A DNA stretch of 42,927 nt from positions 1 to 42,927 of the forward strand of contig NZ_BCUS01000051.1 of NCBI RefSeq assembly GCF_001591345.1, given 5' to 3'. Position numbers and translations under genes: made by a program. This document shows, piece by piece, positions 24,732-33,563 of this stretch. The stretch is from Variovorax boronicumulans NBRC 103145. GTDB taxonomy: Bacteria > Pseudomonadota > Gammaproteobacteria > Burkholderiales > Burkholderiaceae_C. Positions within the stretch are counted from its first letter, which is position 1, and each line of letters starts with the position of its first letter. The notes beneath the pieces were generated by a model. It had not been told where the DNA came from. It did no database searches and saw only the letters and a program-made list of their open reading frames with translations.

Positions 24732-25370
24732 TCAAGGGATGTTCAGTGCGGCGAACGTATCGGCACGTGCTCTGCGCTGTGCGGAATACCGGAGCCTCTG
24801 CGCGTGGACGATCGCCTTGAGATCGAAGAGTGCGCGCTCAAATAACTCGTTGATTATAACGAAATCGAATTTTCCGGCCTGGGCCATCTCTTCGGCCGCG
24901 TTTTTCAGGCGCAGTTCGATCACCGCCGCGCTGTCTTCGCCGCGCCGTTCCAGGCGGGAGCGCAGCTCTTCCCAGCTGGGCGGGAGGATGAAGATCATGA
25001 CCGCGTTGGCAAAGGTCTTGCGGATCTGCAGCGCGCCCTGGAAGTCGATTTCGAGGATCACGTCGGTGCCCAGGGCCACCCGCTCCTCGACCGCCTTCTT
25101 TGACGTACCGTAGCGATGGCCGTGCACATGGGCCCATTCGACGAAGCCGTCGGCCGCGATGAGGGCGTCGAACTCGCTCGGCGAGGCGAAAAAGTACTCC
25201 CGACCGTGCTTTTCCTGTCCGCGCGGGGGGCGCGTGGTGTGGGAGACCGAGGGCTGAACGGCCGAGTCGAGCTCCATGAGCGCCTTGACCAGGCTCGATT
25301 TGCCAGCGCCGCTGGGCGCGGCGACCACGAAGATATTGCCGGGGTAGTCCATGGGAAGGCTCGTCGTCAT
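24732..25370 (-). CDS. gmk: guanylate kinase
   Basis: Phosphorylates GMP to GDP. The 212-residue product has the P-loop [10 protein letters not shown] near residues 18-27, the GMP-binding [21 protein letters not shown] segment in its usual place, the conserved [10 protein letters not shown], and a lid region ([16 protein letters not shown]). It overlaps the yicC stop by 4 nt, so the two are translationally coupled. rpoZ and spoT follow, linking GTP supply with ppGpp metabolism and RNA polymerase. Confidence 0.96.
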   Translation of the reverse strand: MTTSLPMDYPGNIFVVAAPSGAGKSSLVKALMELDSAVQPSVSHTTRPPRGQEKHGREYFFASPSEFDALIAADGFVEWAHVHGHRYGTSKKAVEERVALGTDVILEIDFQGALQIRKTFANAVMIFILPPSWEELRSRLERRGEDSAAVIELRLKNAAEEMAQAGKFDFVIINELFERALFDLKAIVHAQRLRYSAQRRARADTFAALNIP

Positions 25371-26290
25371 TCGATGTTCTGCACCTGCTCGCGCATCTGC
25401 TCGATGAGGACCTTCATGTCCACGCCGATGCGCGTGAGTTCCAGGGCCGCCGACTTGGAGCCCAGGGTGTTGGCTTCGCGGTGCAGTTCCTGGATCAGGA
25501 AATCCAGCCGCTTGCCGATCTCGCCGCCCTTCTTGAGCAGCCGCTCGATCTCGTCGAGGTGCGAGTTCAGCCGGGTGAGCTCTTCCGCCACGTCGATGCG
25601 GATCGCGAAGGCGGTGGCCTCGGTCAGGGCGCGGTCCTGGGCGGCTTCGGGCAGCGTGCCGCCCGTGCCGGCGGTCAGGCCCATGGCCTCCTGCCAGCGC
25701 TCCAGGAAGCGGGTGCGCTGCTGTTCGACCAGCTGCGGCACCAGCGGACCGGCCTGCTGCACCAGGGTGCGCAGCTGCGCCAGGTGCGCCTCGAGCATCT
25801 TGGCCAGCCGGGCGCCTTCGCGCTGGCGGGCGGAGATCAGGGCCTCCAGGGCCTTGCCTGCCACGTCGAGCAGGTCGGGGCCCCAGTCGCCGCGCGTGGC
25901 GCCGTCGCTGCCGGCCAGGCGCAGCACGTCGGCCACGCTGAGCTCGCGGGCGCCGGGCAGCCAGGCACGGATGCCGTCCTGCACGCCGTTCAGCCGCTGA
26001 AGCAGCTTGACGGAGGGCTCGACCACGCCCGCCTGGGACGTGTTCTCGATGGCCGCGCGCACCTCGACCTTGCCGCGCTTGAGCTTGCCCGTGAGCAGCT
26101 CGCGCAGCGCGGTCTCATGCTGGCGCAACTCCTCGGGGAGCTTGAAGGTGAGGTCGAGAAAGCGGCTGTTGACCGAGCGGATTTCGACCCCGAGCCGGCC
26201 CGCGGCGGAGGGCCGTGCATCGGCTTCGGAGTGGCTGCCTGCGGGGCCGTTCTGGCCGCTGGCGTAGCCGGTCATGCTGTAAACTGGCAT
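25367..26290 (-). CDS. yicC: YicC-family endoribonuclease
   Basis: The 307-residue product begins [13 protein letters not shown] and has the [20 protein letters not shown] segment diagnostic of the family. It ends with the DUF1732 domain ([19 protein letters not shown]). YicC-type proteins have been described as endoribonucleases; E. coli YicC promotes decay of the small RNA RyhB. GAGG lies 5 nt before the ATG. It is the first gene of the yicC-gmk-rpoZ group and diverges from the kinase gene. Confidence 0.92.
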   Translation of the reverse strand: MPVYSMTGYASGQNGPAGSHSEADARPSAAGRLGVEIRSVNSRFLDLTFKLPEELRQHETALRELLTGKLKRGKVEVRAAIENTSQAGVVEPSVKLLQRLNGVQDGIRAWLPGARELSVADVLRLAGSDGATRGDWGPDLLDVAGKALEALISARQREGARLAKMLEAHLAQLRTLVQQAGPLVPQLVEQQRTRFLERWQEAMGLTAGTGGTLPEAAQDRALTEATAFAIRIDVAEELTRLNSHLDEIERLLKKGGEIGKRLDFLIQELHREANTLGSKSAALELTRIGVDMKVLIEQMREQVQNIE

Positions 26291-26381
26291 TGCGCCTCAC
26301 TGTGGTTTTGCTTGCAAGCACCGAGGCGTCGGTACAGCGTTCGCTTGCCGCACCATCGCCTTCGGGCGAAACTCCCGGATT
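26291..26381 (+). promoter_or_regulatory. divergent yicC/kinase promoter region with palindrome and UUCG hairpin
   Basis: The 91-bp gap holds a perfect 12-bp palindrome TGCTTGCAAGCA (26309-26320), a possible operator. A small hairpin TCGCC-TTCG-GGCGA (26356-26369) with a stable UUCG tetraloop ends 12 nt before the kinase ATG, and no strong ribosome site is visible there. Both are observations without a known binding protein. Confidence 0.4.
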
Positions 26382-27389
26382 ATGTCAAAGGTCAAGCCTA
26401 CGCCCCTGTTGCCCGATACGGTCATTGGCGGATATCGCGTTGTTCGCCGGCTTTCCGCGGGCGGTTTCGGCGTGGTCTACCTCGCGATCGACCCGAACGG
26501 CCAGCAGGTCGCCGTCAAGGAATACCTGCCTTCGTCGCTCGCCACGCGGGGCCCCGGCGAACTGGCGCCGCAGGTGCCGCCCGAGAAGCTGTCGCTGTAC
26601 CGCCTGGGGCTCAAGAGCTTCTTCGAAGAAGGCCGCTCGCTCGCGCAAATTTCGCATGCGTCGGTGGTCAGCGTGCTCAATTTCTTCCGCGAAAACGAGA
26701 CCGTCTACATGGTCATGAACTACCTGGAGGGCGCGACCCTGCAGGATTTCGTGGTCACGGCACGCGACCTGAAGCGGCAGAAGGTGTTCCGCGAATCGAC
26801 CATCCGTTCGCTGTTCGACGAAATCCTGCGCGGCCTGCGCATCGTCCACCAGTACAAGATGCTGCACCTGGACATCAAGCCCGCCAACATCTTCGTCACC
26901 GACGACGACCGCGCCGTGCTGATCGACTTCGGCGCCGCCCGCGAAGTGCTCAGCAAGGAGGGCATCTTCATCCGCCCCATGTACACACCCGGCTTCGCCG
27001 CCCCCGAGATGTACCGGCGCGATTCGTCGATGGGCCCCTGGACCGACATCTACGCCATCGGCGCCTGCATCTACGCCTGCATGCAGGGCTATCCGCCCAA
27101 CGACGCGCCCCGGCGCATCGAGAAAGACCGCCTGAGCCTGTCGCTCTCGCGCCTGCGCGGCGTGTACTCCGACAACCTCATCGAGGTGGTCGAGTGGTGC
27201 ATGTCGCTCGACCCGCTCTCGCGTCCGCAGTCGGTGTTCGCGTTGCAAAAGGAACTCAGCCGCGAAGGCGAGCGCCGCTACACCAAGCTCACGGTCGGCG
27301 AAAAGGTGCGCCTGTCGATCGACAACATCCGCTCCTTCGACAAGAAGAGCCTGCCGCGCGCCGCCGCGCCCACCACCCGTCCGGCCTGA
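26382..27389 (+). CDS. Hanks-type serine/threonine protein kinase
   Basis: The 335-residue soluble kinase has the glycine loop SAGGFGVVY (25-33), ATP-anchoring Lys46 (VAVKEYLP), catalytic loop HLDIKPANI with Asp164 and Lys166, DFG at 182-184 and an APE-like FAAPEMY. The residue before the catalytic Asp is Leu (HLD rather than HRD), so it is a non-RD kinase that may not need activation-loop phosphorylation. No transmembrane helix or extracellular sensor domain follows; the C-terminal 50 or so residues are basic (TVGEKVRLSIDNIRSFDKK). A PP2C phosphatase starts 5 bp downstream, presumably its antagonist. Targets are unknown; neighbours rph, rdgB and hemW follow. Confidence 0.93.
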   Translation: MSKVKPTPLLPDTVIGGYRVVRRLSAGGFGVVYLAIDPNGQQVAVKEYLPSSLATRGPGELAPQVPPEKLSLYRLGLKSFFEEGRSLAQISHASVVSVLNFFRENETVYMVMNYLEGATLQDFVVTARDLKRQKVFRESTIRSLFDEILRGLRIVHQYKMLHLDIKPANIFVTDDDRAVLIDFGAAREVLSKEGIFIRPMYTPGFAAPEMYRRDSSMGPWTDIYAIGACIYACMQGYPPNDAPRRIEKDRLSLSLSRLRGVYSDNLIEVVEWCMSLDPLSRPQSVFALQKELSREGERRYTKLTVGEKVRLSIDNIRSFDKKSLPRAAAPTTRPA

Positions 27390-27394
27390 TCGAC

Positions 27395-28303
27395 ATGAAG
27401 TTCTCCGTGTTCCAGGTCAGCCGCAAGGGCGGCCGTCTCAAGAACGAAGACCGCATGGGCTACTGCTACACGCGGGAGTCGGGTCTGTTCGTGCTCGCCG
27501 ACGGCATGGGCGGTCATCCTGAAGGCGAAGTGGCGGCCCAGCTGGCGCTGCAGACCATCGCCGCGCTGTACCAGCGCGAGGCCCGCCCCACCGTGAAGGA
27601 CGTGAAGGCCTTCCTGGCCGAATCGGCCATGTCGGCGCACCAGCAGATCATGCGGTACGCGAGCCACAAGGCGATGCTCGACACGCCCCGCACCACCGTC
27701 GTCGCGGCCGTGCTGCAGAACGCCACGGCCACCTGGCTGCATTGCGGCGACTCGCGTCTGTACGTCGTGCGCGATGGCCGCCTGCTGACCCGCACGCGCG
27801 ACCACTCGCACGCCGAGCGCCCCAAGCCCCACGGCGCCACCGACGCGCCGGTCAACCGCAACCTGCTGCTGACCTGCCTGGGCTCGCCCACCACGCCGCT
27901 GTTCGACGTGTCGGCGCCGCTGCCGCTGCAGCGCGGCGACCGCCTCATGCTGTGCTCCGACGGCGTCTGGGGCGTGCTCGACGACGCCGTCATCGTGCAC
28001 ACCCTGTCGTCCGGCAAGCCCGTGTCCGATGCCGCGCCCGACCTCGCCGAGATGGCGCTGCGCAAGGGCGGCGCCCACAGCGACAACGTGACGCTGATCG
28101 CGCTCGAGTGGGAAATGCCCGAGACGCCCGGCGACGACCGGGGCGTGTCCACCGAAACCATCGACGACGGCGTGTTTGCCTCGACCATCCAGGCCGGCAT
28201 GCCGTCCGACAGCGAGATCGACGACCTCGACGAAGACGCCATCGAGCGCTCCATCGCCGAGATCAACGAAGCCATTCGCCGCTCTGCCGCCCGCAAGACC
28301 TGA
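27395..28303 (+). CDS. PP2C-type serine/threonine protein phosphatase
   Basis: The 302-residue product has the metal-binding motifs of bacterial PP2C enzymes: NEDR at 17-20, [11 protein letters not shown] with Asp36, [16 protein letters not shown] with Asp189, and HSDNVTL with Asp230. The catalytic domain ends near residue 240. The last 60 or so residues form an acidic tail ([20 protein letters not shown]). ATG 27395 follows the kinase stop by 5 bp, so the pair is probably co-translated. A much longer open frame runs upstream on this frame through yicC and the kinase, but that is a composition artefact. The stop codon lies inside the stem of a terminator. Confidence 0.93.
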   Translation: MKFSVFQVSRKGGRLKNEDRMGYCYTRESGLFVLADGMGGHPEGEVAAQLALQTIAALYQREARPTVKDVKAFLAESAMSAHQQIMRYASHKAMLDTPRTTVVAAVLQNATATWLHCGDSRLYVVRDGRLLTRTRDHSHAERPKPHGATDAPVNRNLLLTCLGSPTTPLFDVSAPLPLQRGDRLMLCSDGVWGVLDDAVIVHTLSSGKPVSDAAPDLAEMALRKGGAHSDNVTLIALEWEMPETPGDDRGVSTETIDDGVFASTIQAGMPSDSEIDDLDEDAIERSIAEINEAIRRSAARKT

Positions 28304-28341
28304 TCTCCTGATCGGGTCTCGCGGTTTTTCTTTTTCTTTTT
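28296..28341 (+). terminator. terminator overlapping the phosphatase stop codon
   Basis: A 10-bp stem with one G-T pair (28296-28305 and 28310-28319) encloses TCCT. A T-rich tract (three blocks of T5 or T4-5 split by C) begins 5-6 nt later. The TGA stop at 28301-28303 is in the left arm. It could reduce transcription from the kinase/phosphatase pair into rph. Confidence 0.6.
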
Positions 28342-28358
28342 CGGTTTCCTCCAGACAC

Positions 28359-29090
28359 ATGACTGCTTTCACACGAAGCGGCGGCCGCGCCGCCGACCAG
28401 TTGCGCCCCGTGCGCATCACCCGCGGCTTCACCATCCACGCCGAAGGCTCCGTGCTCATCGAGTTCGGCCAGACCCGCGTGCTGTGCACCGCCTCGGTCG
28501 AAGAAAAAGTGCCGCCGCACAAGAAGGGCAGCGGCGAAGGCTGGGTGACGGCCGAATACGGCATGCTGCCGCGCGCCACCCACACCCGCAGCAGCCGTGA
28601 AGCCGCCAAGGGCAAGCAGACCGGCCGCACGCAGGAAATCCAGCGCCTCATCGGCCGCTCGATGCGCGCCGTGTTCGACCTCGCCGCCTTGGGCGAACGC
28701 ACCATCCACCTCGATTGCGACGTGCTGCAGGCCGACGGCGGCACGCGCACCGCGGCCATCACCGGCGCCTTCGTGGCCGCACAGGATGCCGTCGACAAGC
28801 TGCTGGCCTCCGGCGCGCTCAAGACTTCGCCCATCAAGGGCCACGTGGCCGCCATTTCGGTGGGCATCGTCGACGGCACGCCGCTGCTCGACCTCGAGTA
28901 CACCGAAGACTCGGCCTGCGACACCGACATGAACGTCGTCATGACCGGCGCCGGCCACTTCGTCGAAGTGCAGGGCACGGCCGAAGGCGTGGCCTTCACG
29001 CGCGAAGAAATGAACCTCCTGCTCGGCCTGGCCGAGAAGGGCATCGGCGAACTCGTGAGCCTGCAGCAGCAGGCCCTGCTTTCGAACTGA
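28359..29090 (+). CDS. rph: ribonuclease PH
   Basis: RNase PH trims tRNA 3' ends phosphorolytically. The 243-residue product shows the family motifs [50 protein letters not shown] and [15 protein letters not shown], plus a phosphate-site region near [10 protein letters not shown]. No Shine-Dalgarno is apparent; the ATG is preceded by a pyrimidine-rich leader (28319-28350). rdgB follows after 70 bp. The rph-rdgB-hemW order is conserved in beta- and gammaproteobacteria. Confidence 0.96.
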   Translation: MTAFTRSGGRAADQLRPVRITRGFTIHAEGSVLIEFGQTRVLCTASVEEKVPPHKKGSGEGWVTAEYGMLPRATHTRSSREAAKGKQTGRTQEIQRLIGRSMRAVFDLAALGERTIHLDCDVLQADGGTRTAAITGAFVAAQDAVDKLLASGALKTSPIKGHVAAISVGIVDGTPLLDLEYTEDSACDTDMNVVMTGAGHFVEVQGTAEGVAFTREEMNLLLGLAEKGIGELVSLQQQALLSN

Positions 29091-29160
29091 ACGAACGACG
29101 ACCCCAACCCACAGCCACTGGCGCCCATTCGCTGGGCATCACAGCCATCTTTGACTTTCC

Positions 29161-29760
29161 ATGAAACTGGTTCTGGCTTCCAACAACGCGGGCAAGCTCG
29201 CCGAACTCCAGCAGCTGTTTGCCGAGCTGTCCGTCACCCTGGTGCCGCAGTCGGCACTGGGCGTGGGCGAGGCTGAAGAACCCTTCCGCACCTTCGTCGA
29301 GAACGCGCTCACCAAGGCGCGCCACGCCAGCGCCGCCACCGGCCTGCCGGCCATTGCCGACGACGCGGGCCTGTGCGTCGATGCCTTCGGCGGCCTGCCG
29401 GGCGTCGACACCGCCTATTACGCCACGCAGTTCGGCTACGCCAAGGGCGACGCGAACAACGTGAAGGCGCTGCTCGAACAGCTCGATGGCGTGGTCAACC
29501 GCCGCGCCGCGCTCGTCAGCACGCTGGTCGCGCTGCGTAGCCACGACGACCCCGAGCCGCTCATTGCCGTCGGCCGCGTGGTCGGCGAGATCGCGCCCGC
29601 GCCCATCGGCGACAACGGCTTCGGCTTCGACCCCGTCATGTACCTGCCGACCTTCGGCAAGACCTTCGCCCAGCTGCCGCCCGATGTGAAGAACGCCAAC
29701 AGCCACCGCGGCCGCGCCGCGCAGGCCATGCTCGCCCTGATGCGCGAGCGCTGGTTCTGA
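29161..29760 (+). CDS. rdgB: non-canonical purine NTP pyrophosphatase (ITP/XTP/dITP)
   Basis: RdgB hydrolyses deaminated purine triphosphates, keeping inosine and xanthine out of DNA and RNA. The 199-residue product has the start MKLVLASNNAGKLAEL, the FVENALTKARHAS segment, IADDAGLCVDAFGG and the C-terminal FGFDPVMYLP and NSHRGRA motifs. The usual ADDSGL is ADDAGL here, a conservative Ser-to-Ala change. It starts 70 bp after rph and ends 3 bp before hemW. Confidence 0.96.
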   Translation: MKLVLASNNAGKLAELQQLFAELSVTLVPQSALGVGEAEEPFRTFVENALTKARHASAATGLPAIADDAGLCVDAFGGLPGVDTAYYATQFGYAKGDANNVKALLEQLDGVVNRRAALVSTLVALRSHDDPEPLIAVGRVVGEIAPAPIGDNGFGFDPVMYLPTFGKTFAQLPPDVKNANSHRGRAAQAMLALMRERWF

Positions 29761-29763
29761 CCC

Positions 29764-31026
29764 ATGGCCACCGTCTTCCCGATCCAGCCCGCCCAAGCCG
29801 GCGGCGCCCCCCAGGCCAATGACGTGCTGCACTGGATGCGCCCCGGCCCGCTGCAACTCGCCGCGCTGCCGCCGCTGTCGCTGTACATCCACCTGCCGTG
29901 GTGCCTGCGCAAGTGCCCCTACTGCGACTTCAACTCGCACGAGTGGCGTGCCACGAGCGAAGCCGACATCGATGGCCTTCCCGAAGCCGCCTACATCGAC
30001 GCGCTGATCGCCGACCTCGACGCCGCGTTGCCGCTGATCTGGGGCCGCACCGTCCACACCATCTTCATCGGCGGCGGCACGCCCAGCCTGTTCTCGCCGC
30101 AAGCCATCGACCGGTTGCTGGGCGACGTGCGCGCGCGCCTGAAGCTCGCGCCCGAGTGCGAGATCACGCTCGAGGCCAACCCCGGCACCTTCGAGCGCAA
30201 CCGCTTCCGCGCCTACCGCGCGGCCGGCGTCACGCGCCTGTCGGTGGGCGTGCAGAGCTTCAACGACGAGCACCTGACGGCGCTGGGCCGCGTGCACGAC
30301 CGTGCCCAGGCCATCGCCGCGGTGGAGGAGGCCGCGAGCGCCTTCGACACCTTCAACCTCGATTTGATGTACGCCCTGCCGGGCCAGACCATGGAAGGCC
30401 TCGACGCCGACCTGACCCAGGCCCTGGCGCTGGCGCCGCCGCACATCTCGATCTACCACCTCACCATCGAGCCCAACACCTGGTTCGCCAAGTTCCCGCC
30501 CACGCTGCCCGAGGACGACATCGCCTACGCCATGCTCGACCGCATCACCGAGCGCACGGGCGCGAGCGGCATGTCGCGCTACGAGGTCTCGGCCTATGCG
30601 CGCGACGGGCATCAATGCGCGCACAACCTCAACTACTGGCAGTTCGGCGACTACCTCGGCATCGGCGCCGGCGCGCACAGCAAGCTGAGCTTTGCGCACC
30701 GTATCGTGCGGCAGGTGCGTTATCGCGAACCGCGCCTGTACATGGAGAACGCGCGCGCTGGCATGGCCGTGTCGCAGAGCGACGAAGTGGCGCTGGCCGA
30801 CCTGCCGTTCGAGTTCATGCTCAATGCGCTGCGGCTGAAGCAGGGCTTCACGCTGCCCCAGTTCAGCGAGCGCACGGGCCTGGCGATGACGTCGATCCAG
30901 CGCGGCCTGGAAGAGGCCGAGCGCAAGGGGCTCGTCGCGCGCGACCTGTTCCGCGTGTGGCCCACCGAGCGCGGACTCGACTTCCTGAGCGATCTGCAGA
31001 CGCTGTTCCTGCCCGATGACGAGTAA
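29764..31026 (+). CDS. hemW: radical SAM heme chaperone HemW
   Basis: The 420-residue product is of the HemN-like family now viewed as heme chaperones. The radical-SAM cluster motif C-x3-C-x2-C is at 47-54 (CLRKCPYC), followed by FNSHEW. Other signatures are IFIGGGTPSLFSP, SVGVQSFNDEHL and CAHNLNYWQFGDYLGIGAGAH split around the usual HN..YW. The extra Cys of true coproporphyrinogen oxidase HemN is absent at the cluster (CDF rather than CxxxxC), which favours HemW. It lies 3 bp after rdgB, so translation is likely coupled. Confidence 0.93.
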   Translation: MATVFPIQPAQAGGAPQANDVLHWMRPGPLQLAALPPLSLYIHLPWCLRKCPYCDFNSHEWRATSEADIDGLPEAAYIDALIADLDAALPLIWGRTVHTIFIGGGTPSLFSPQAIDRLLGDVRARLKLAPECEITLEANPGTFERNRFRAYRAAGVTRLSVGVQSFNDEHLTALGRVHDRAQAIAAVEEAASAFDTFNLDLMYALPGQTMEGLDADLTQALALAPPHISIYHLTIEPNTWFAKFPPTLPEDDIAYAMLDRITERTGASGMSRYEVSAYARDGHQCAHNLNYWQFGDYLGIGAGAHSKLSFAHRIVRQVRYREPRLYMENARAGMAVSQSDEVALADLPFEFMLNALRLKQGFTLPQFSERTGLAMTSIQRGLEEAERKGLVARDLFRVWPTERGLDFLSDLQTLFLPDDE

Positions 31027-31058
31027 GGCTGCGCCGTCAGCTTAAAATCGACGGTTCC

Positions 31059-31146
31059 GGAGAGTTGGGTGAGTGGTTTAAACCAGCAGTCTTGAAAACT
31101 GCCGACGTGAAAGCGTCCGTGAGTTCGAATCTCACACTCTCCGCCA
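31059..31146 (+). tRNA. tRNA-Ser (TGA anticodon)
   Basis: This 88-nt class II tRNA has acceptor stem GGAGAGT/ACTCTCC, anticodon loop CTTGAAA (TGA at 31093-31095), a long variable arm (CGACGTGAAAGCGTC), T-loop TTCGAAT, discriminator G and an encoded CCA. A TAAAAT box at 31043-31048 is a candidate -10. Confidence 0.96.
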
Positions 31147-31177
31147 TCAGCCTGCTGCTCACGCAGGCCCGCGATCG

Positions 31178-31198
31178 GGGGCAAGCCATTTGCCCCTT
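31178..31198 (+). terminator. weak terminator after tRNA-Ser
   Basis: GGGGCAA (31178-31184) pairs with TTGCCCC (31190-31196) around GCCAT. Only two T follow, so termination efficiency is doubtful. It lies between the tRNA and the convergent lipoprotein gene. Confidence 0.45.
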
Positions 31199-31206
31199 CA
31201 CGCAAC

Positions 31207-32895
31207 CTACCTCCCCGACCCGTACCGCCGCACCAAAATGCGCGTTCCTGCCGCAGTCTCAAACTGCTGCCAAGCCAGCACCGCATTCCCCATTTCATTC
31301 ATCGCCAGATCCGGCGAAACCGCAATTTCGTCCGTGCCCTCCTGAGCCACCGGCGTCCCCCACCCATCCGCCAGCGTGTGCCGAGCCGCAAAAAGATCGC
31401 TCGTCCCCACCCCATTCCCCTGCGCCCACGCCACCAGCGCATTGGTCGCATCGTCCACACCCAACGCAGGCAAGCTCGCCAGCGCCTGCGAAGCCGCTGC
31501 CCGCACCACACGGTCCGCGCTGAACGCCGCCCCCGGTGCCGCCGTCGCCGCCATGAGCGCGTTGTCCAGCCGCCCCCAGCTCACGACCGCCGCACCCGCC
31601 GCGTTCATGCGCAGCACAGGTGTGCTCAGCAACGCCTGCGTGGCGACGAACGGAGCGCCCACCCGCGCGGTGGTGCTCTGCCACGCGCCCGCCGAGAAGC
31701 GCGTGAACCACACGGCGCTTTCCCACTGGTTGCTGCCGCCGGGCAGGTCGGCCTGGCCCCACGCCAGCAGTGCGTTGCCTGCGGCGTCGATCGCCAGGTC
31801 GTGGGCGCCGATGGAGTGGCCGGTGCCGGTGTCGGGCACGAGTTCGGTGGCCGTGGTCCAGGTGCCGCTTGCGTTGGCGCGGTTGGTCCAGAGCGAGGCG
31901 CTGCTGCCATCGGAGCGCTTCCATACGGCGACCGATTCGCCCGACCCCGCGACCACGATGGCCGGGTCGCCGTCCACGCTGCCCACGACTTCGTTGGTCT
32001 CGATGAGCGCAGCCGTGCCCCATCCGCTGCCGGGGGTGTAGCGGTTGGCGTAGATGCTGAAGCGTGTGGCCGGGCCGATCTGCGACCACACGGCGACGGC
32101 GTTGCCGTTGGCGTCGATGCCCACGCTGGCGTTGCCGACGATGCCGGTGCCGGTCTCCAGCAGCGCGGGGCTGCCCCAGCCGCCCGTGGGGTCGACGGGC
32201 AGCGCCCACAGGTCGTAGCCGGTCACGGAGCTCAGCTGGGTCCACAGCACGACGGCGCGGCCGCTGGGCTTGTCGATGGCGATGCGGATGTCGCGCACGC
32301 CGCCGGCGTTGGCCTCGAGGCGCTGCGGCGCGGTCCAGCCGCTGCCGGGCAGGTAGCGGCTGCCCCACAACCGATCCACCTGAGGGTTGCCTTCGATCTG
32401 GCGCCACACGACCAGTGCGCGCCCTTGCGCATCGATCGCGGTCTTCGGCAGGCTGGCGCCGCCGGCCGACAGCGCCGACGCATCGCCCCAGCCGATCACC
32501 GGCGGTGCGGCCACGAAGGTGGCCGTCACGTCGAGCGCGGCGTCCATCCCCACGGTGCAGGTGCTGGCGTTGCCGCTGCATGCACCGCCCCAGTTGCCGA
32601 GCACCTGTCCCGCGGCCGGTGTGGCTGCGAGGACGACCTCGGTGCCCGCGCTGAAATCGGCACTGCAGCGGTCGGTGCAGTCGATGCCCGCGGGCTGCGA
32701 CCCGACGCGGCCGTTGCCGGTGATGCCGACCTCCAGGCGATGCGTCACTGCCGCCGGCGGGGGCGCGGGCGGAAAGAGGCCGAGGGGCGGCAACGCACCG
32801 CCGCCTGATCCGCCACCACCGCCGCCACAGGCCGCCAGCAGGGCCAGCGCGCCCGTCCAGACCATCCACCGTCCGTAGCTGCTCGTCTTCGTCAT
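31207..32895 (-). CDS. large lipoprotein with InlB-like domain and eight propeller-like repeats
   Basis: The 562-residue product has a lipobox (LAAC, acylated Cys23) and a Gly/Pro-rich linker. About residues 50-130 resemble the two-Cys divergent InlB B-repeat family (NGRVGSQPAGIDC, GNWGGACSGNASTC, VTATF). The rest carries eight copies of a motif like ID..GNALVVW.Q, about 50 residues apart, each followed by an aromatic-Gly turn such as GSGWGTPALLE. This looks like an eight-bladed beta-propeller, as in BNR/sialidase-like folds, without recognisable catalytic residues. ATG 32895 has AGGAGG 9 nt upstream; longer starts run into a palindrome. A surface or periplasmic binding role is inferred. It diverges from a small lipoprotein gene and a two-component pair. 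Confidence 0.82.
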   Translation of the reverse strand: MTKTSSYGRWMVWTGALALLAACGGGGGGSGGGALPPLGLFPPAPPPAAVTHRLEVGITGNGRVGSQPAGIDCTDRCSADFSAGTEVVLAATPAAGQVLGNWGGACSGNASTCTVGMDAALDVTATFVAAPPVIGWGDASALSAGGASLPKTAIDAQGRALVVWRQIEGNPQVDRLWGSRYLPGSGWTAPQRLEANAGGVRDIRIAIDKPSGRAVVLWTQLSSVTGYDLWALPVDPTGGWGSPALLETGTGIVGNASVGIDANGNAVAVWSQIGPATRFSIYANRYTPGSGWGTAALIETNEVVGSVDGDPAIVVAGSGESVAVWKRSDGSSASLWTNRANASGTWTTATELVPDTGTGHSIGAHDLAIDAAGNALLAWGQADLPGGSNQWESAVWFTRFSAGAWQSTTARVGAPFVATQALLSTPVLRMNAAGAAVVSWGRLDNALMAATAAPGAAFSADRVVRAAASQALASLPALGVDDATNALVAWAQGNGVGTSDLFAARHTLADGWGTPVAQEGTDEIAVSPDLAMNEMGNAVLAWQQFETAAGTRILVRRYGSGR

Positions 32896-32992
32896 GTCCG
32901 TGTTCCTCCTCATCCGCTGGCGCCGGGGCCCGGCGCCTTCTGTGCTTGCTTGTTCGTTCAAGAGGGGCGGATCGTAGGGACGGCTGCGCGTG

Positions 32993-33038
32993 CGGCCCAT
33001 AGCACCTTCGGGCACCTGCCCGAAGGTGCTATGGGCCG
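32993..33038. repeat. 21-bp perfect inverted repeat with 4-nt centre
   Basis: Positions 32993-33013 are the exact reverse complement of 33018-33038, separated by ACCT. A G-T pair could extend it one step. No T-run follows on either side, so it is not a standard terminator. It lies in the 171-bp gap between two divergent lipoprotein genes, 28 bp before the small lipoprotein ATG and 97 bp before the large one. Transcribed from either side it would form a very stable hairpin in the leader RNA. As DNA it could extrude a cruciform or bind a dimeric protein. Confidence 0.9.
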
Positions 33039-33066
33039 TTGCAAGGTGTCCCGATAGGCTCCCTGC

Positions 33067-33459
33067 ATGACCTCTTCACGAACGCTCTTCTGCCTGCCCT
33101 GGCTTCTCGTGGCTGCTGTTCTGACGGGTGGATGCGCTTCGCATGCCGTGACCGACGACGCCATCGTCACGAACACCTCGCGCGCGCTGGGCCTCCCGCC
33201 GCAGGCGTTCACGATCTCGAACCGGGCCGACAGCGGTGTGCAGACGACCTTCCAGGCCCGCACCGACGGTGGACGGGTCTACAGCTGCTACGTGGAGGGT
33301 TCGGTGTCGGTGGTGGGCCGGGTGGTCAGCGATGCCATCTGCCAGGAGATGCGCCAGAGCGATGCCCCCGCGTCCGCGCGCCGCTCCGCCACGCGGCCGG
33401 CGACCGCCCCCGCACCGGCCTGCAATGCGCTGCTGCGCGCCGCCGGTCGTTGCAGCTGA
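33067..33459 (+). CDS. small putative lipoprotein, unknown function
   Basis: The 130-residue product has an N-terminal hydrophobic segment (LFCLPWLLVAAVLTGGC) with a lipobox-like LTGGC and Cys23 as the likely acylated residue. The mature part has a compact region with AFTISNRADSGVQTTFQA and RVYSCYVEGSVSVVGRVVS, then a Pro/Ala-rich segment and two further Cys near the end. I do not recognise the family. No clear ribosome site precedes the ATG. It stands 104 bp upstream of the response regulator gene on the same strand and could be co-transcribed with it. Confidence 0.65.
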   Translation: MTSSRTLFCLPWLLVAAVLTGGCASHAVTDDAIVTNTSRALGLPPQAFTISNRADSGVQTTFQARTDGGRVYSCYVEGSVSVVGRVVSDAICQEMRQSDAPASARRSATRPATAPAPACNALLRAAGRCS

Positions 33460-33563
33460 GGCTTCGCGAAAGCCGACGCTGCACCGATGCGCCGGCGTAG
33501 ACAACAATGGCGCCCTACGAGGAGAGGGCGCGGGCCGGGCCCGCACCCGAGGATCACGGCACC

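Noticed and set aside
22232..24820. An 862-codon plus-strand frame opposite spoT and rpoZ
   Set aside because: Shadow of the spoT codon pattern; the spoT domains on the other strand are unambiguous.
25481..28303. A 940-codon open frame on the plus strand across yicC, the kinase and the phosphatase
   Set aside because: Only the last 302 codons encode a recognisable protein (PP2C). The upstream part is antisense to yicC or in another frame of the kinase gene and reads as low-complexity Arg/Ala/Gly/Leu sequence typical of GC-rich shadow frames.
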